Shown here piece by piece: positions 46,826-58,730 of a DNA stretch of 64,000 nucleotides. The stretch covers positions 21,485,136-21,549,135 of the forward strand of contig NC_050472.1 of assembly GCF_013373865.1 (NCBI RefSeq). Direction: 5' to 3'. The first letter of the stretch is position 1. Each line of letters starts with the position of its first letter. The notes beneath the pieces are model-generated. The model was not told where the DNA came from. It saw only the letters and a program-made list of their open reading frames with translations, and searched no databases. The translations under genes were made by a program, and so were the position numbers. Origin of the DNA: Monomorium pharaonis (taxonomy: Eukaryota > Arthropoda > Insecta > Hymenoptera > Formicidae).

Positions 46826-48620
46826 TATACATATTTACATAAACCGTAAAGCAAATGCAACATTACATATTTTGGCATTTTCTTTTTAAAAAAGATCAAT
46901 CTTAAATTGTTTAAAATACATTGTTTAAAATACGTGAAAAAAAAAGGATAAAAGTTTCGAGAATATCTTTATGATTGAACCAAATAACAGAGGTAACGCT
47001 ATAACAGAGATAGCTCTCGTTCGTTAAAATTCTTCCTATCATGTTACGCGGTTCGTTCTGGCAGGGCAAATAACCGGATTGGAATACAAGATTGCGATGT
47101 AAAGTAAGTATCCGTCCTAAATAAACTTTACACGATATCGCGTAAAAATGACGTGTTCTACGACTTCTCGCGGATAACGAGGCGGAGTTAACGGGCCGTG
47201 CATCTCTCAATTAGAGTTTCGCGATAAAGCGGAAACGGGGGAGTTCGAGAAAGAGGCGGAATTCCGGCATCGGAACGTCGCGTCGCGCAGAAAAGATGGA
47301 CGGGAAGGTATTTAGATACACGACGTGGCAATGAAGCTGTTCGACCCGTCCCGTGGTGTCTCCGGCGACGCGCGGGTACGAAGAAATTCGAGAAAAAGCG
47401 CACGCGCTCAGGATGCTAGAGCCGGGCCCCGACATTCCGAGGAGCTGTTCCTTTGTAATCCATCCCGGTTGACTGGGAGAAACGAGCAAGCGTCGAGGCG
47501 GCTCCCCATTCGAAGGTACATCTTTTTTTTTCATCAGGGAACGATAAAACAACGGCACCAGGCGCATTCCGCGGATATTTAGTTTTATTCACTCTGCTCC
47601 GGGACGGCGAGAGGGTGGTGAGATTAAAAAGAGTAGAAAAAGAAAACTTCGCAGCGCCTCGAAATGACGAAAGTGCGGGAATTTAGAAAAAAAATTAATG
47701 GAAAACAAGAAACGTTCGAGGTAGGTTTCTGGAATGAATAATAATAAAGCGATGGAATACAGTAATAAGACAGACAGGGCGATTCCGGTATTTTCATCCC
47801 GCGCAGAAATTTACGCCGAAAGAAAAAAATAGAAAGGGCAAAGATAATTTGCACGCATATTTATACCTTTATGTTATATTAATATTGTGTTGTAATTTGT
47901 CTTTTACCGTTAATATTAATAAAGCCATGTTGAATCGATTTGTCAGTGTAAAGAGTAACAAGATATTACCTACGGAAAATGATGACTGTCTCTCTGTAGA
48001 GAGCGTAAAAGATTTTAGTGATCGTAATACATAAGTGTAGAGGGATAGTACGGCAAAATACAAGTGTTGAACTTTTTTTTTATTCAATTTGATTGTTTTT
48101 TCTACAAATGGCTGTATATCCCACTTTTTTAACATGTGACGAAAAAGTAAAGTTTTTTTATACAAATGAATGCTCTGCAGTTCTAATTTTTTAGTAGGAA
48201 ACAGTACAAAGTTTTTATTAATATATTCACTTTAAAATGTAGTAAATAATAGTTGATAAATTAAGTTTTCAATAGATGCGCCATATGCATACGGATTTAA
48301 CTAATGAGAGAAACGCTCGTTCAATTGCTATAGGGTGAATACGATTTTTCGCGCAATCGTCATGTATTCCATTATATCTAGCAGGTTGAAGAGCATGTGA
48401 AAATACTAGACTCAGCTGTTCATTTCCAAGTATCGCATCTCGTCGCCAGTACTCCGGATAAATTCGCGGGCTTTACGCTCGCCTCGGCGCGGCTGTGCTA
48501 ATGCATTTTGCGTTTACATTAACGCCGATCCGCATAAATGGCAGCGTGGAGCTGGGAAAATATGGAAACCGTGAATCGTAACGTTAAGACGCACATTTTA
48601 CCGTAATGCAACTTCTAAGT
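46826..48620. other. Unassigned mosaic
   Basis: CpG-rich at 47160-47600, with frames of 71, 85 and 118 codons in conflicting registers; AT-rich elsewhere. None shows a domain. CpG-containing again at 48440-48560. No gene can be supported. Confidence 0.4.
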
Positions 48621-50308
48621 TATTCCAACCGGTAAGTTTAAAAAATTACAACATGCGTGATCCAGTATTATTGCGTGATTAAAAGGAAAAGCGGCAATAT
48701 GCGTCATTTCGCATGCTTACATACATTTGCGTTATTGCAAACGGAAATATGGCTTGCTAAAAACGACTAAGAAACTTTGTATATTTATTAGAATTTAAAG
48801 TCGATTTTATTTCGGCAAAAATTCAACTGCTGGCAACCTATTTTATTTATCATCAGGAACAAATATTTTAATCAGACTTCTAATTATAACTATAACATGA
48901 AATATATTTTAAATTCAACGAAAGTAAAATGAATTTCATACATTTTAAAAGCTCATTCGTTTTGCAACCGCTTGTAAATAAAATGGTGATGTTACAGAAA
49001 TGAACTTCTTTCAGTCTATCTTTTTTAATGTCTGCAGTAAAACATAGTATATTGCATCTACAGAATACTTTCGCTTTAATACCCTTTTTGTACAACTCCA
49101 AGCGCGTTTGCAGTTTAGTTATAATCTATGTAATAAAATCGGCGGATGCGATATCTAGACATCACGTTCATTAATACTTTAAGCTCGGCAGGGTTAACGC
49201 TTAATGCTTGACGCTTCATAAGCTCTACAATAGCATCATATTAATGCAGTAATATAGAACACTCATGGTGCATCATTAATACAAGAAATAGTGATCAGGA
49301 ATAGTAAGAAATTTTTACATTTTAAAATTGTTATAGAATATTGCAATATGTCCTTTCATGAAAACATTGTAAATTGTTTACGGGAAACTGCACGCGGTGG
49401 AATTTGAATGATACATGATATCACCGCACGGAATTAAAGTATTAAAGTATTAAATACAAAAGAAACTCAATATAAATGTATAACTTTTTAAAAAAATTTG
49501 GTAGATGTAATATTTTCCATTATTAAAAATAGAAAAAAATTAAATAAAAATGTAAAATATTTTTATCAATCGTATAACTTTTTAACATAATAAAATAATA
49601 TTTAATTTATTATTGCTGTAAAATAACGTCGTTTTTAGATCTTTTATTACTTTTTTACCTTTTATTACAGTTATTTTGTTTCTTTTCCTTTTTGCGAATC
49701 GTAAGAATACAAAACAGCATTAAACCATTCCTGAACGAAATAAAACCAGCGAGGAAAGTGCCGGTGTAACGACGGCCTCGCCCTTGGCTTAAAAATGCCG
49801 TAACGTCCTCGAATACCTTGCGAAACAACTCGAATCTCATTACTCCGACGTGAGAGTTGCTTAAACCGCGGTGCTCAAACATCGACTGAAAAATTCACAG
49901 GTTGAAAATTTGTTCGAGTGCAACCCATCGCTTTTACGAGCGGAGGCAAAAATACGAGCTCAAATGTATACATACTGTTTCCTTTTGTCCAGGTTTCCGA
50001 CCATTACCCATTTCATGTTTAGATAAGTAAATCATACCATTTCTGTCGGATGTTAAATTTCACGTAAAATAAATAAATATGTTTGTTAGTATGATGCATA
50101 ATAGAATAAAACGTATCACTTAAAAAATTTATTCTTGCAAATCTTTTACTTGTTCTTTTGACATGACAGATTTTTCGATTTTAATACGTGATTGTATAGA
50201 AATATAAAACCGAAAAAAATCAAATCGAAAATCCGAATTGAACACGAGTCAGAATAAAAAGAGAATAGGTAGGTATATACATAAAAAAATCGTCAAAACA
50301 AAAATAAA
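48621..50308. other. Unassigned AT-rich spacer
   Basis: Long AT-rich stretch with a small CpG-richer island at 49740-49890. Frames of 73 and 75 codons lack domains. Nothing else is noted. Confidence 0.4.

Positions 50309-50334
<26 letters not shown>
50309..50334 (+). repeat. (AG)13 microsatellite
   Basis: Twenty-six bases of uninterrupted AG. GAGAG is the core of GAGA-factor sites in insects, but tracts like this are common and need not be regulatory. Confidence 0.9.
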
Positions 50335-50339
<5 letters not shown>

Positions 50340-50940
50340 AGAAAGTATTCGATATGAAGTCCAGAAGCGCGCTATTGAAGTTGACCAAGTGGTCCATAGA
50401 GATGTATTTAATAGTGTTAAAACGGTAACTCAATTATCCATAGAGATCGAGGATTCCACAAAGCGGAAATTCTCGATTACCCTTCAGGTAACCTCGAGAT
50501 TCCGGAGGGTGCCTTTAAAGGGAAACCGCGTAACAGTTTCTTACGCGGGGTCTAAGATCGGTCGGAAATACCGCGCGCGTCTTTGAGACTTGAAAATGAC
50601 TTTCACCGTGGCGCTACTCAGTGTCTAAAAAGGAACGATCCTAGCCCGCAAAAATAGAAAAAGGATGCGAAAACCAAAAGCCGCAGAAAAGTCTATAAAA
50701 AGTGACATTTCTTTTTCCCGCGCGCCCTTTTTCTCTCCCTTTCTGATATATGTTTCCACAAAAAGGCACTTTTTTCATGTTTCTTAAAATGTAATCTAAC
50801 GATATTTTCTTTTTTATTTTATATGATCTAATAAATTTATATTTAATTAATCTCTGTCATTAAACAAAAGATGTTATCGTCAGAATAATCTTATAAAGAT
50901 TTTAAACAATTAACAATTATGATAGATTTATGAGAAATCA

Positions 50941-50945
<5 letters not shown>
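50335..50945. other. Unassigned DNA between two GA tracts
   Basis: Mixed composition with a 65-codon plus-strand frame (50389-50586) without a domain, then AT-rich sequence. Nothing else is seen. Confidence 0.4.

Positions 50946-50973
<28 letters not shown>
50946..50973 (+). repeat. (GA)14 microsatellite
   Basis: Twenty-eight bases of uninterrupted GA, 612 bases after the end of the (AG)13 tract and in the same strand orientation. Confidence 0.9.
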
Positions 50974-50976
<3 letters not shown>

Positions 50977-52369
50977 GAAAAAACATGTATAAAATAAGAA
51001 ATGCAAATCACAAAAAGTATAAAAAATATTTAAAAATAATTTATATTTTAAATAAAAATTAGTCTTGACAGTCTAATGCAATAAAAAAAGAGAAGCGCAT
51101 TTGTCTGACACAAGTAACTTTTGATCACTTGAATGACTCACAAGCAAAGTGGTACAAACAGTGCAAATCGCTCCGTCGGGAAGAGCGATTTCAAGTTATT
51201 TTTTAAACACACTTATATGTCCTTCCAGCATTTTGTTGAAATTTGTCACTTGTCTCAAATGGAAGTCTCGAACGTCCCCAAGACAAAACTTCACGTAAAG
51301 CGTTTTGCGAGCGGTCTACGTCGCGGAGCGGACGGTTATTCTGGAGAAGACAAACAGGATGCCGGAACGACGAGTTTGTAGCGGGTTACATAGTGAACGG
51401 CTGGAGACCAGAGGTTGGTCTCCTTGGAAGCTGTGGTTTTCTCGCGATTTCTCTCCCAGCACCGCGAAAGCTCCAAAAACTTAAATTGCATACTGAGATA
51501 CGAGAGTGGAAATGAAGTCACACATTGTACATTAACACTTTGAATCGACATCACTTATAATTCACAAGCGCGTTGAAGAGCATAATATATCGATTTGCTT
51601 TTTGAGTAAGCATTCGTTCATAGGTTTGCGGGCTCTAAAAAATAGTACTCAAAAACGTCGGGTGATTGAATCGTTCAAATCTCAAAATCAAATAATTTTA
51701 AAATTTAAATTTTATAAAATATCAGTGGTACACACACACGCACTCGAAATAATTGTACTATTGAGATACGAAAATAATTTTTATAAATGAATTAAATAAT
51801 AGAAAATAAATTTAAATGTAAAATAACATTTTGTTAAACAAAGTTTTTAAAGAAACATATGATAAAATATATATGGAATATAAAGAAATGTATAGAATGT
51901 ATTAAAAAATAATAAAATTAATAATATTTATATTATACTTTTATTCTATATCCGACTTTATCTCTCTTTAACTTTTTTATAACTTTAAAAAGAAAAAAAA
52001 TCGTTTAAAAACTGCTTTTTTTGCATGCACACTACGTTTCCAATCTTTTTCGCTGTCCAAACTGTCCAAACTTCAAATATAACGAATCGACATTACAGAT
52101 CGATTACTGCTTAAGTTCGAACTATTCGAAATATTCGAACTGAATTGTCTTTTTTTTTTACTTTGGACGATTCGAACAGATTGAACATATTGGAATCTTT
52201 CATCCGAGCACTATTAGAAACAGCGAACATAAGACTAAGAGGTAGAATAAAAGCGGGAAGGAAATTGCGAGATATGGTATGGCTCTCATCCATTTTAGAC
52301 AGTAATGTAACAACTTGTTACAATGATGAGAAAAAGTGAGCTGTTTAAAAGTTTAATATTAAAAGTCGA
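50974..52369. other. Unassigned AT-rich DNA
   Basis: AT-rich, with a CpG-richer island at 51280-51500 holding 72-90 codon frames without domains. TTCGAA or TTCGAAC recurs at about 52115, 52125, 52134 and 52171 as a short degenerate repeat. Confidence 0.4.
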
Positions 52370-52505
52370 GCGCGCGCAGCTGCAGTCGTCGACTCGATCC
52401 GGGGGGAAAAAAGGTACCCCGGAGCGACTCGAGTGCGCTCGCAATCATCCCCGGTAACCGCCGGAAGCGGAGTATCGATGTACCTTAAGCATCCCTTGAC
52501 CCTTA

Positions 52506-52905
52506 CGCGTATCCAAAGCAAAGATACAGCCGAGATCCCTTTCGTACGAGCATCCGCACTCCGTTTTATCGGCGATATCGAGTGGGTATCAAAGGCGACC
52601 GTCGTGACAGCGGAAGATGAAGGACAGCGGGCGCGCGGGAGGGGACCAACAAAGTTGGTCGGCAATATCTTAAAGCCCCGTGGCGGCTATAATAACTGCT
52701 CGATATCGGGAGGAGAGCGTGGTGGGCTCCGCTGGCGCATCACTCCTGGGGAGGACACGGTGTCTCTTCTGAACGTATCCCAAAACGAGATCCATCCGAC
52801 ACCTCCTTTCGGGCGTGCATCTGCACTCCGTTTACTCCGAGGATCGAGTGGGTATCGGTTTGAGAGGACCATCGCTGACAGAGGAACGGCGGGGAGCTGA
52901 GGAGG
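52506..52905 (+). repeat. Diverged direct repeat with 267-bp offset
   Basis: GCATCCGCACTCCGTTT at 52550 matches GCATCTGCACTCCGTTT at 52817. Both are followed within 30 bases by ATCGAGTGGGTATC. Before them, CGTATCC followed by AAA, and CCTTTCG, also correspond. The two units cover about 52506-52640 and 52775-52905. In minus-strand translation both give a KRSADAR.KG-like string in one frame, but a stop codon and a frame change separate them, so this reflects DNA duplication rather than a protein repeat. Confidence 0.6.
52644..52660. repeat. Small perfect hairpin between the direct repeats
   Basis: GACCAAC, AAA, GTTGGTC: a perfect 7-bp stem with a 3-base loop, located just after the first direct-repeat unit. 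Confidence 0.6.
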
Positions 52906-52970
52906 CGAGAGAAGAGATGGAAAGAGATGCGCCGCACGCGCCGTGCCGCGTCCACGTCTCTCCGTGTGTT

Positions 52971-53033
52971 GCCGCTGCTGCTGCTGCTGCCGCCGTCGCC
53001 GCCGCCGCCGTTGCCGCTGCCGCTGCGGCGCGG
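52971..53033 (+). repeat. CTG and CCG trinucleotide-rich tract
   Basis: Imperfect run of CTG, CCG and CGC triplets. It yields leucine/proline, alanine and glutamine or arginine runs depending on frame and strand, which explains several overlapping open frames in this block. Confidence 0.85.
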
Positions 53034-53434
53034 TGGAGGAGAGCGCGAGCGAGGGTGCGCGAGACACGGAGCGGAGGAGATGAAGCTTTCGGGGGTGGTC
53101 GGGTTGCCATGGCAGCTGCCCCGGCCGGGCAGCAGACCCCAGTCTTGCCGCGGCGGTCGCCGAGTGCGCGACGGCTCCGTTTACCTTTTTCCCCCATCGC
53201 GTTCTCGCTGCTCTTTTTTGTCCGCGCCGCTCCGAGATCGTAACCGCGGAGCGGCGACCTCCGGCACTCAGTGGGTGATACACACTCTGATAAAACGCCG
53301 CGTCGTTTTCTTGGTGAAAGCCCGGTCCAGCACCCCCCGGTGCCGTGGGGATCTCAGTGGAGTTGACGGAGTCAGCGAACGACGTCGAACGCGCGATCCG
53401 GATCGTCCGCCGCGACAGAAATGTAATGCACCCC

Positions 53435-53464
53435 CGACGACGACGACGACGACGACGACGGCGA
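53435..53464 (+). repeat. (CGA)8 microsatellite
   Basis: Eight CGA units followed by CG and GCGA. It lies downstream of the initiator-like motifs and resembles the (CGA)9 tract at 18888-18914. Confidence 0.9.
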
Positions 53465-53650
53465 CAGTTCTCTTTTTCTCTTTCGCGTCTTGTCCTTCCT
53501 GAAAGTTCGCTCTCCGCTTTGCCTAGCTTGCCCGAAAATCTACCTATCTGTCAACTTTTCGGAGAGAAACACACTCCGGCCGCGATAACCCGCGATATCT
53601 GGTACACGCGGTACTCGATCGCGCTGAATACCCGATAGATCCCCTCGCGA

Positions 53651-55103
53651 TTACAGAAAAATCGACAAGTTTCCATGCGAGATTCTAAGATTTCGCGAAC
53701 TGCATTTCTTTAGAATGCGATGCAAAGAATACCGCATTATAGTATATCGGGCAGAAAATTTCCGATAACCCATGTAATATTCTCATATTTCATCAGATTT
53801 ATTGCTAATATAAATATTATAAACAGCTCCGCGACTATTATTCTTATATCTATTATAACGTAATGTGATATCCATTCTCTCTTGTGCGATATACTGCCCG
53901 CCTGAGCATTAAACTAATAGCGTAATATTCAGCGTTCACATTATACCGTATTAGTACAATAAGCTCACGCGATATGTAAACAGTTAAAATCATTTAGAAA
54001 CGTAAACACCACCATTTCCCGTGACGTCTCCCCGAGACACCGCTTAATAAAACTAAATTTATATGATAATGTAAACAATTAAAATGTAAACTAAGTGTGA
54101 AGTTCATTGCAGTTCAGAGACAGAGAAGTGTCTAAAGCCCCGCGTAATACGCTCGGCGCGTACCAGCGAAACCAGATTTACATCGTAATGTAGGTATAGT
54201 TGAAACGTAGCTGATATATAATTAATCATAGGGTCGTTTCGCGTTAGATGATCGTTACGTCCAACGGAACGCAGTCCGAACGTCGTATACGTATATGTAT
54301 ATATAAACGTATATGTATATATATATATATTCTCCCATAATTCTCCCGCGCTATGTCTCCGAGACGTCGCCGGCGGTAATACCCCGGCGGTTCATGGTAA
54401 AACCAAATTTACATCGTGGCGCATAGCTAATGCATGGTTAACGCGGTCGACGGTCTCGTCCGCGGTCGGTGGATCTCAGCCCCGTGTCTTAGCGCGGTAT
54501 TTGTCGAATGCGGCGACGGTGACCTACTCTTATCTCCCTCGTTTTCCTTCTCCCGCACGGCGGCGGAGTTCGGATGAAAGTTTACCGCGACGCGCGGTCT
54601 GAATTCAGATCCCCCCCGGCATCTCGAAAGTAATCCACATGATATTTCGATATTAATCTCGCGGCGCGCGCGCGCGGGTGGGCGGTGCATTATTTCCCCC
54701 GCGAAATTAAATTCGCGAGATAGAGTCACGCCAATCGCATCACAATGATCGGATCTCGCGCTTTTCCCTCGCTCCTTCCACCCCCCCCCCCCCTCCGTTC
54801 TCGCGCGCGCAAACGGCGGAAACGCAATCCTTTCGGTCGGAATGCCGCGACGATCTCTCGCTCGCTCGCTACGATGGGGTCCGAAATGAACTCTCGTACA
54901 AACGTCAACATTTACTTACAACTCGAATATTGCACGCGATGTTCAGCCAGATCTGATTTTTCGAGGTGAATCCCATAAACTCGAAACACTCGGCTCTTCC
55001 TTTGCTCTCGCGATCGTACGCGATCCGATTGATTTGCTGAACAAATAAACGAAAATAAACTATTTGAGGGACAACATCCGCTCGCAATTGAGTTTTGAGT
55101 TAC
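53651..55103. other. Unassigned mixed DNA with several simple repeats
   Basis: AT-rich to 54240, then CpG-dense at 54340-54900. A TA and CGTATA-rich tract lies at 54285-54330, a CG run at 54664-54676, a C13 run at 54781-54793 and CTCG repeats near 54857-54870. Frames of 61-100 codons on both strands lack domains. Confidence 0.5.
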
Positions 55104-55135
55104 AAGAGAAAAAGAGAAAGAGAGAGAGAGGGGGG
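55104..55135 (+). repeat. Purine-only tract
   Basis: Thirty-two purines in a row, GA-rich and ending in GGGGGG, able in principle to form triplex DNA. Confidence 0.7.
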
Positions 55136-57671
55136 TAATTTTGATGTGTTTACGAGAGAATATCAACTTTAGTTTAATTTGTTATTGACAAATTCGCTAC
55201 TTACTTCCGTAATGTATGAAAATGTCATGTTTATTAATTCGTATATATATTCAAAAGAACAAAACTGGCGGGCGAATGTCGGCCCTCAAATGTGTAATTG
55301 AAAATAGAGAAACGCAATCCGTTATGGATACTTTGCGCCTTTCGTGCGCGATAAAATAAACGCTCGCCGGACGTTCGCCTAATTGATTAATTGATTAACT
55401 CCGATCAAATGGCGTTGCGTTAGTGTAATTAAAAATACGCCATGCTCTCTGACATTCATTTATATTAATACATACATTATGAACGACGCATCGAAATATA
55501 CGTTCGTTACGTTTTGCGATTCCGTTTTCATTCCAATGCGGTTACGCTGCACATGAATATGTTGTTGATAGTTTATGAACATAAATATTGCAGCAAAATT
55601 AATAGTTGCTCGTTTTCTCTCGTGTCGACAAATACGTACGTTATAATATCGCTTCTTGAGGCTCCGCGCGTGATGTCGAGGAATGTCTGTCTTGCAAAAT
55701 ACGAGATCTATAGTGTAAAACCTGTGCACGAAGTATCGCATAACAAAAATGTAACGTTAACGACCCGAGTTTGCGGAAAATTTATAATAAAAGCCTTTCT
55801 TTTTGAGAAAAAAGAGCTTTGAAAGAAATTTTTGTAATTCCGAGGCTCTGAACGTGCAAGCGATAAATCCGCTAGTGTTCGATATAACTGACATTCAAAG
55901 CCTCGTAGAACTTTTATTGAAAATAATTTTTTTAAAAAAATGCAGCGACAGTCCCTCCACATTCTCCGTATAGAGTTCCAGGGTATAATTTTCTGCAGTA
56001 AATCCCTGCGTGGATTTACCGCTGTGATACGTCCGGCGATGTCAATCAATGAAATTTTTATCCATCCAGAGATATGCTCTCGAGCGATAATTTTCAATAT
56101 GTTTCCAATCGTCGATATCTGTGTTCAATTGCATTTGTACGACTCGACGTGACGCCGCGTCATGAACGCTTGCGTAATCGTAACTGGGAAAAAGTATTGT
56201 CTACTCTCCAATCAATCTGGATTTACTTCGTCAAGGTAAATTTAGGTCGCGGAAAGGCTTCTCTCAATTGAATCCCGACACGACTGCAGTTGCAGTCGTT
56301 GATTACGATCGCGAATCGCGGCGTTAAGTTTTCCAACTCTCTGTTGCAATTTAATTCACAATCCATTTATATTCGGTATGAATAAAAGATCGCACATGCT
56401 CCATATTATATTTCAAATTATTGACTGCATACAAATAAATCTTTAGAAATGTTGCCGTTAAAGGAAAAGTAAATTTATCTGAAATTATCAAAAGACTGAA
56501 TAAAGAGTTAAAATTTTTGCACGGTGTGCTTTATTTTATCAATGCAACAGAGCTTCTTACTATATATGCGCAATTACATTACATTCGTTAAAAGAAGAAT
56601 CCCGATTCACATAGAGAACCAAACACTCGTAAAAAATTATGTGACACAAGGGAAATGTAGAACCCGATCAAATATTCTTTTTCAAGATATTTAAATTATA
56701 AATATTGAGAAAAAAAACGTTTCCCCGTACGGTAAATTTATTACACATTACGTTTATTAATATAGTTTTAACTTATTCTGCTAATGTAGATTCTATGTCT
56801 CATAAAAATAAAATTGTAAAAAATATATTTCAATTATACAAATGTATATATTTAACTATAACTCTCGATAATTTAGTTGTTAATATTAATAATACTAATT
56901 CTAATACAAATTCTATTGCAAAAGGCAAAGTGACATGTCGCGGATACTTAAATATTTCGTTTGAAAATATTTGAAAGTATCTGACGCTAACATGAAAAAA
57001 ACGACACGGTGTCATATTTGTGCAGAGTGCTCCGTGATTCCGTACTCTTTCCCACCTCAGGCAGATTGACGACCTCGTCGGCGGCTCGCAAAGGATGGGT
57101 GAGAGATATATTTTACCTCAAGACAAATTAGAGAATAAAGAGCGAATTCCGCGCGTGGCGCGAGAGCCCGCCAGATATCGCCGAAGCTCGTTTTGAGCAC
57201 GCTCGAGAATTTAATTGCTAGCGTTCTTAGGATTCCCGGCGGAAGTTTCTTTTCTATGCCACTACACGTCTTCATCCTCCTCCGATCGTTGAATTCCCCT
57301 ACCCACTAACAAGTTGGCGATTCTGTCTTCGTTCTAAACTTTCTGCCGTTATTTACCCAATTTTTCCTTTTCTCTTTCCATATAAATCTTATTTTCATAT
57401 TAAGCATCTAGGTAAAGAGAAACGCATATTGTGAACGTAATTTTGTATTGTTATGCATTATGAAAATCTTAATTCTCCTCTAATAGAAAAAATTATCACA
57501 TATCCATAGAATAATATATTTTCCTCCGCAAACTTTTCACTTAGAAGAGATAAAATTAAAAATAAGTATTTAATTAATACGAGATGTACAAAAGTATTTC
57601 CTATTGTTTTCCGAATTAGCTCTTTCTGAGTTATATTATTGTAAACTCTAGTAAAAAAAATTGCTTTTAAG

Positions 57672-57675
<4 letters not shown>
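55136..57675. other. Unassigned mosaic
   Basis: AT-rich with CpG-containing stretches at 55300-55440, 55600-56270 and 57040-57310. Frames of 102 codons (plus) and 129 codons (minus) near 55.5-56.1 kb overlap and lack domains. No repeat copy or RNA gene was recognised. Confidence 0.4.

Positions 57676-57755
<80 letters not shown>
57676..57755 (+). repeat. (CT)40 microsatellite
   Basis: Eighty bases of uninterrupted CT, the longest perfect simple repeat in the window, followed by a C run and further CT-rich DNA. As a mirror-repeat homopurine/homopyrimidine tract it is a candidate for intramolecular triplex formation and for length polymorphism. Confidence 0.95.
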
Positions 57756-57757
<2 letters not shown>

Positions 57758-58710
57758 CCTATTTTTTATTTCTCTCTTTTTTTCTCTCTCATCTATAGCA
57801 CGACATTTTAATTCATCTCTCTATCGGATCAACGGTGTCCCGCTTGTGCACCATGTATGAATATTGCATAAACGCGACGCGCAATTTTCCCAGTACATCG
57901 TCGGATTGACAAATTTACCGCGAACGCGTCGGTGAAACTTTGCGGAGTGGACACCTCGTTAAAGATCGCTATGCAACTCGGTTAGCTCGGTTAGGAAGTT
58001 ACACCCGATTTTCTCTATCGCGGATAGATAAGCGGTCGAGCATAATTTTCAGAATTGAGAGATGACCCTAGTTCTGGGAATGCTTCAGATATTAAATACA
58101 TGTAGCATCTTTGAATATTGTTTTACAAAAGCAGCGAAATAATTATTGATATTCAATATTTACTTTGTTACTCACAATATTTAAAAAATCGACAAAGAAA
58201 TTTCAAACCTTATATGATCACTATTATTTCTTTTCATCACGTTAATAAATAATTATTTACTTACTATAGGGAAAATAATATTTCTAAGAAAGTCAATTTA
58301 AAACAGATCAAAGAAACTATTCATGTACCGAATTCATTTCATAAACATTCAACAGTAATTTTCCTTTCTCTTACGAGTTATTATAAATAAATAATTACTA
58401 ATGAAAGAATGTGTGTGTAATAAAATATTTTCAAAATTGCTCGTTGTATTTTTAATTTTCAAATTTTAACTAACTTCTTTAAATTTACCTAACTTCTTTC
58501 TCTCACGTTACATATGAATGTTTTGATTTATATAGCAGAACAAACAATAAAAATAATTTTTTTAGAATTTGCAAACGTGATAAAATAACCTACGAAAGAA
58601 GAAGTGAAAGCAGAGAAAGTAGGAAACATTACGCATCTTCCTTCTTTTTTAAAGGCCTTGTTCTTTATTTAATTTCTCTTGAAGAATATCGTGAGAATTT
58701 CACCTGCTCT
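57756..58710. other. Unassigned DNA, CpG-containing then AT-rich
   Basis: CpG-containing at 57820-58040, including CTCGGTTAG twice in tandem near 57976-57993, then AT-rich. No gene is visible. Confidence 0.4.
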
Positions 58711-58730
58711 CTTTCTTTCTTTCTTTCTTT
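58711..58730 (+). repeat. (CTTT)5 microsatellite
   Basis: Five CTTT units ending in CAGTG. The polypyrimidine run plus CAG looks like a splice acceptor, but the downstream 73-codon frame (58749-58970) has no domain, so no exon is called. Confidence 0.75.

Larger units (their letters stand above)
52370..53650 (+). promoter_or_regulatory. CpG-rich block, weak promoter or first-exon candidate
   Basis: This is the longest strongly CpG-dense block. TCAGT, the arthropod initiator core, occurs at about 53268 (ACTCAGTGGG) and 53353 (TCTCAGTGGAG). CpG-rich leader-like sequence follows before the composition turns AT-rich at about 53700. Frames of 155, 142 and 191 codons (plus) and 198, 121 and 106 codons (minus) overlap and are dominated by trinucleotide repeats, so none is called. 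I find no convincing TATA box, no paired splice donor and no start codon with a good frame. Strand is a guess from the initiator-like motifs. Confidence 0.25.

Noticed and set aside
52687..53283. 198-codon minus-strand open frame and overlapping 142-191 codon plus-strand frames
   Set aside because: All are driven by trinucleotide repeats and CpG-rich composition and conflict with one another. The repeated KRSADAR-like string comes from a DNA-level direct repeat with a frame change.
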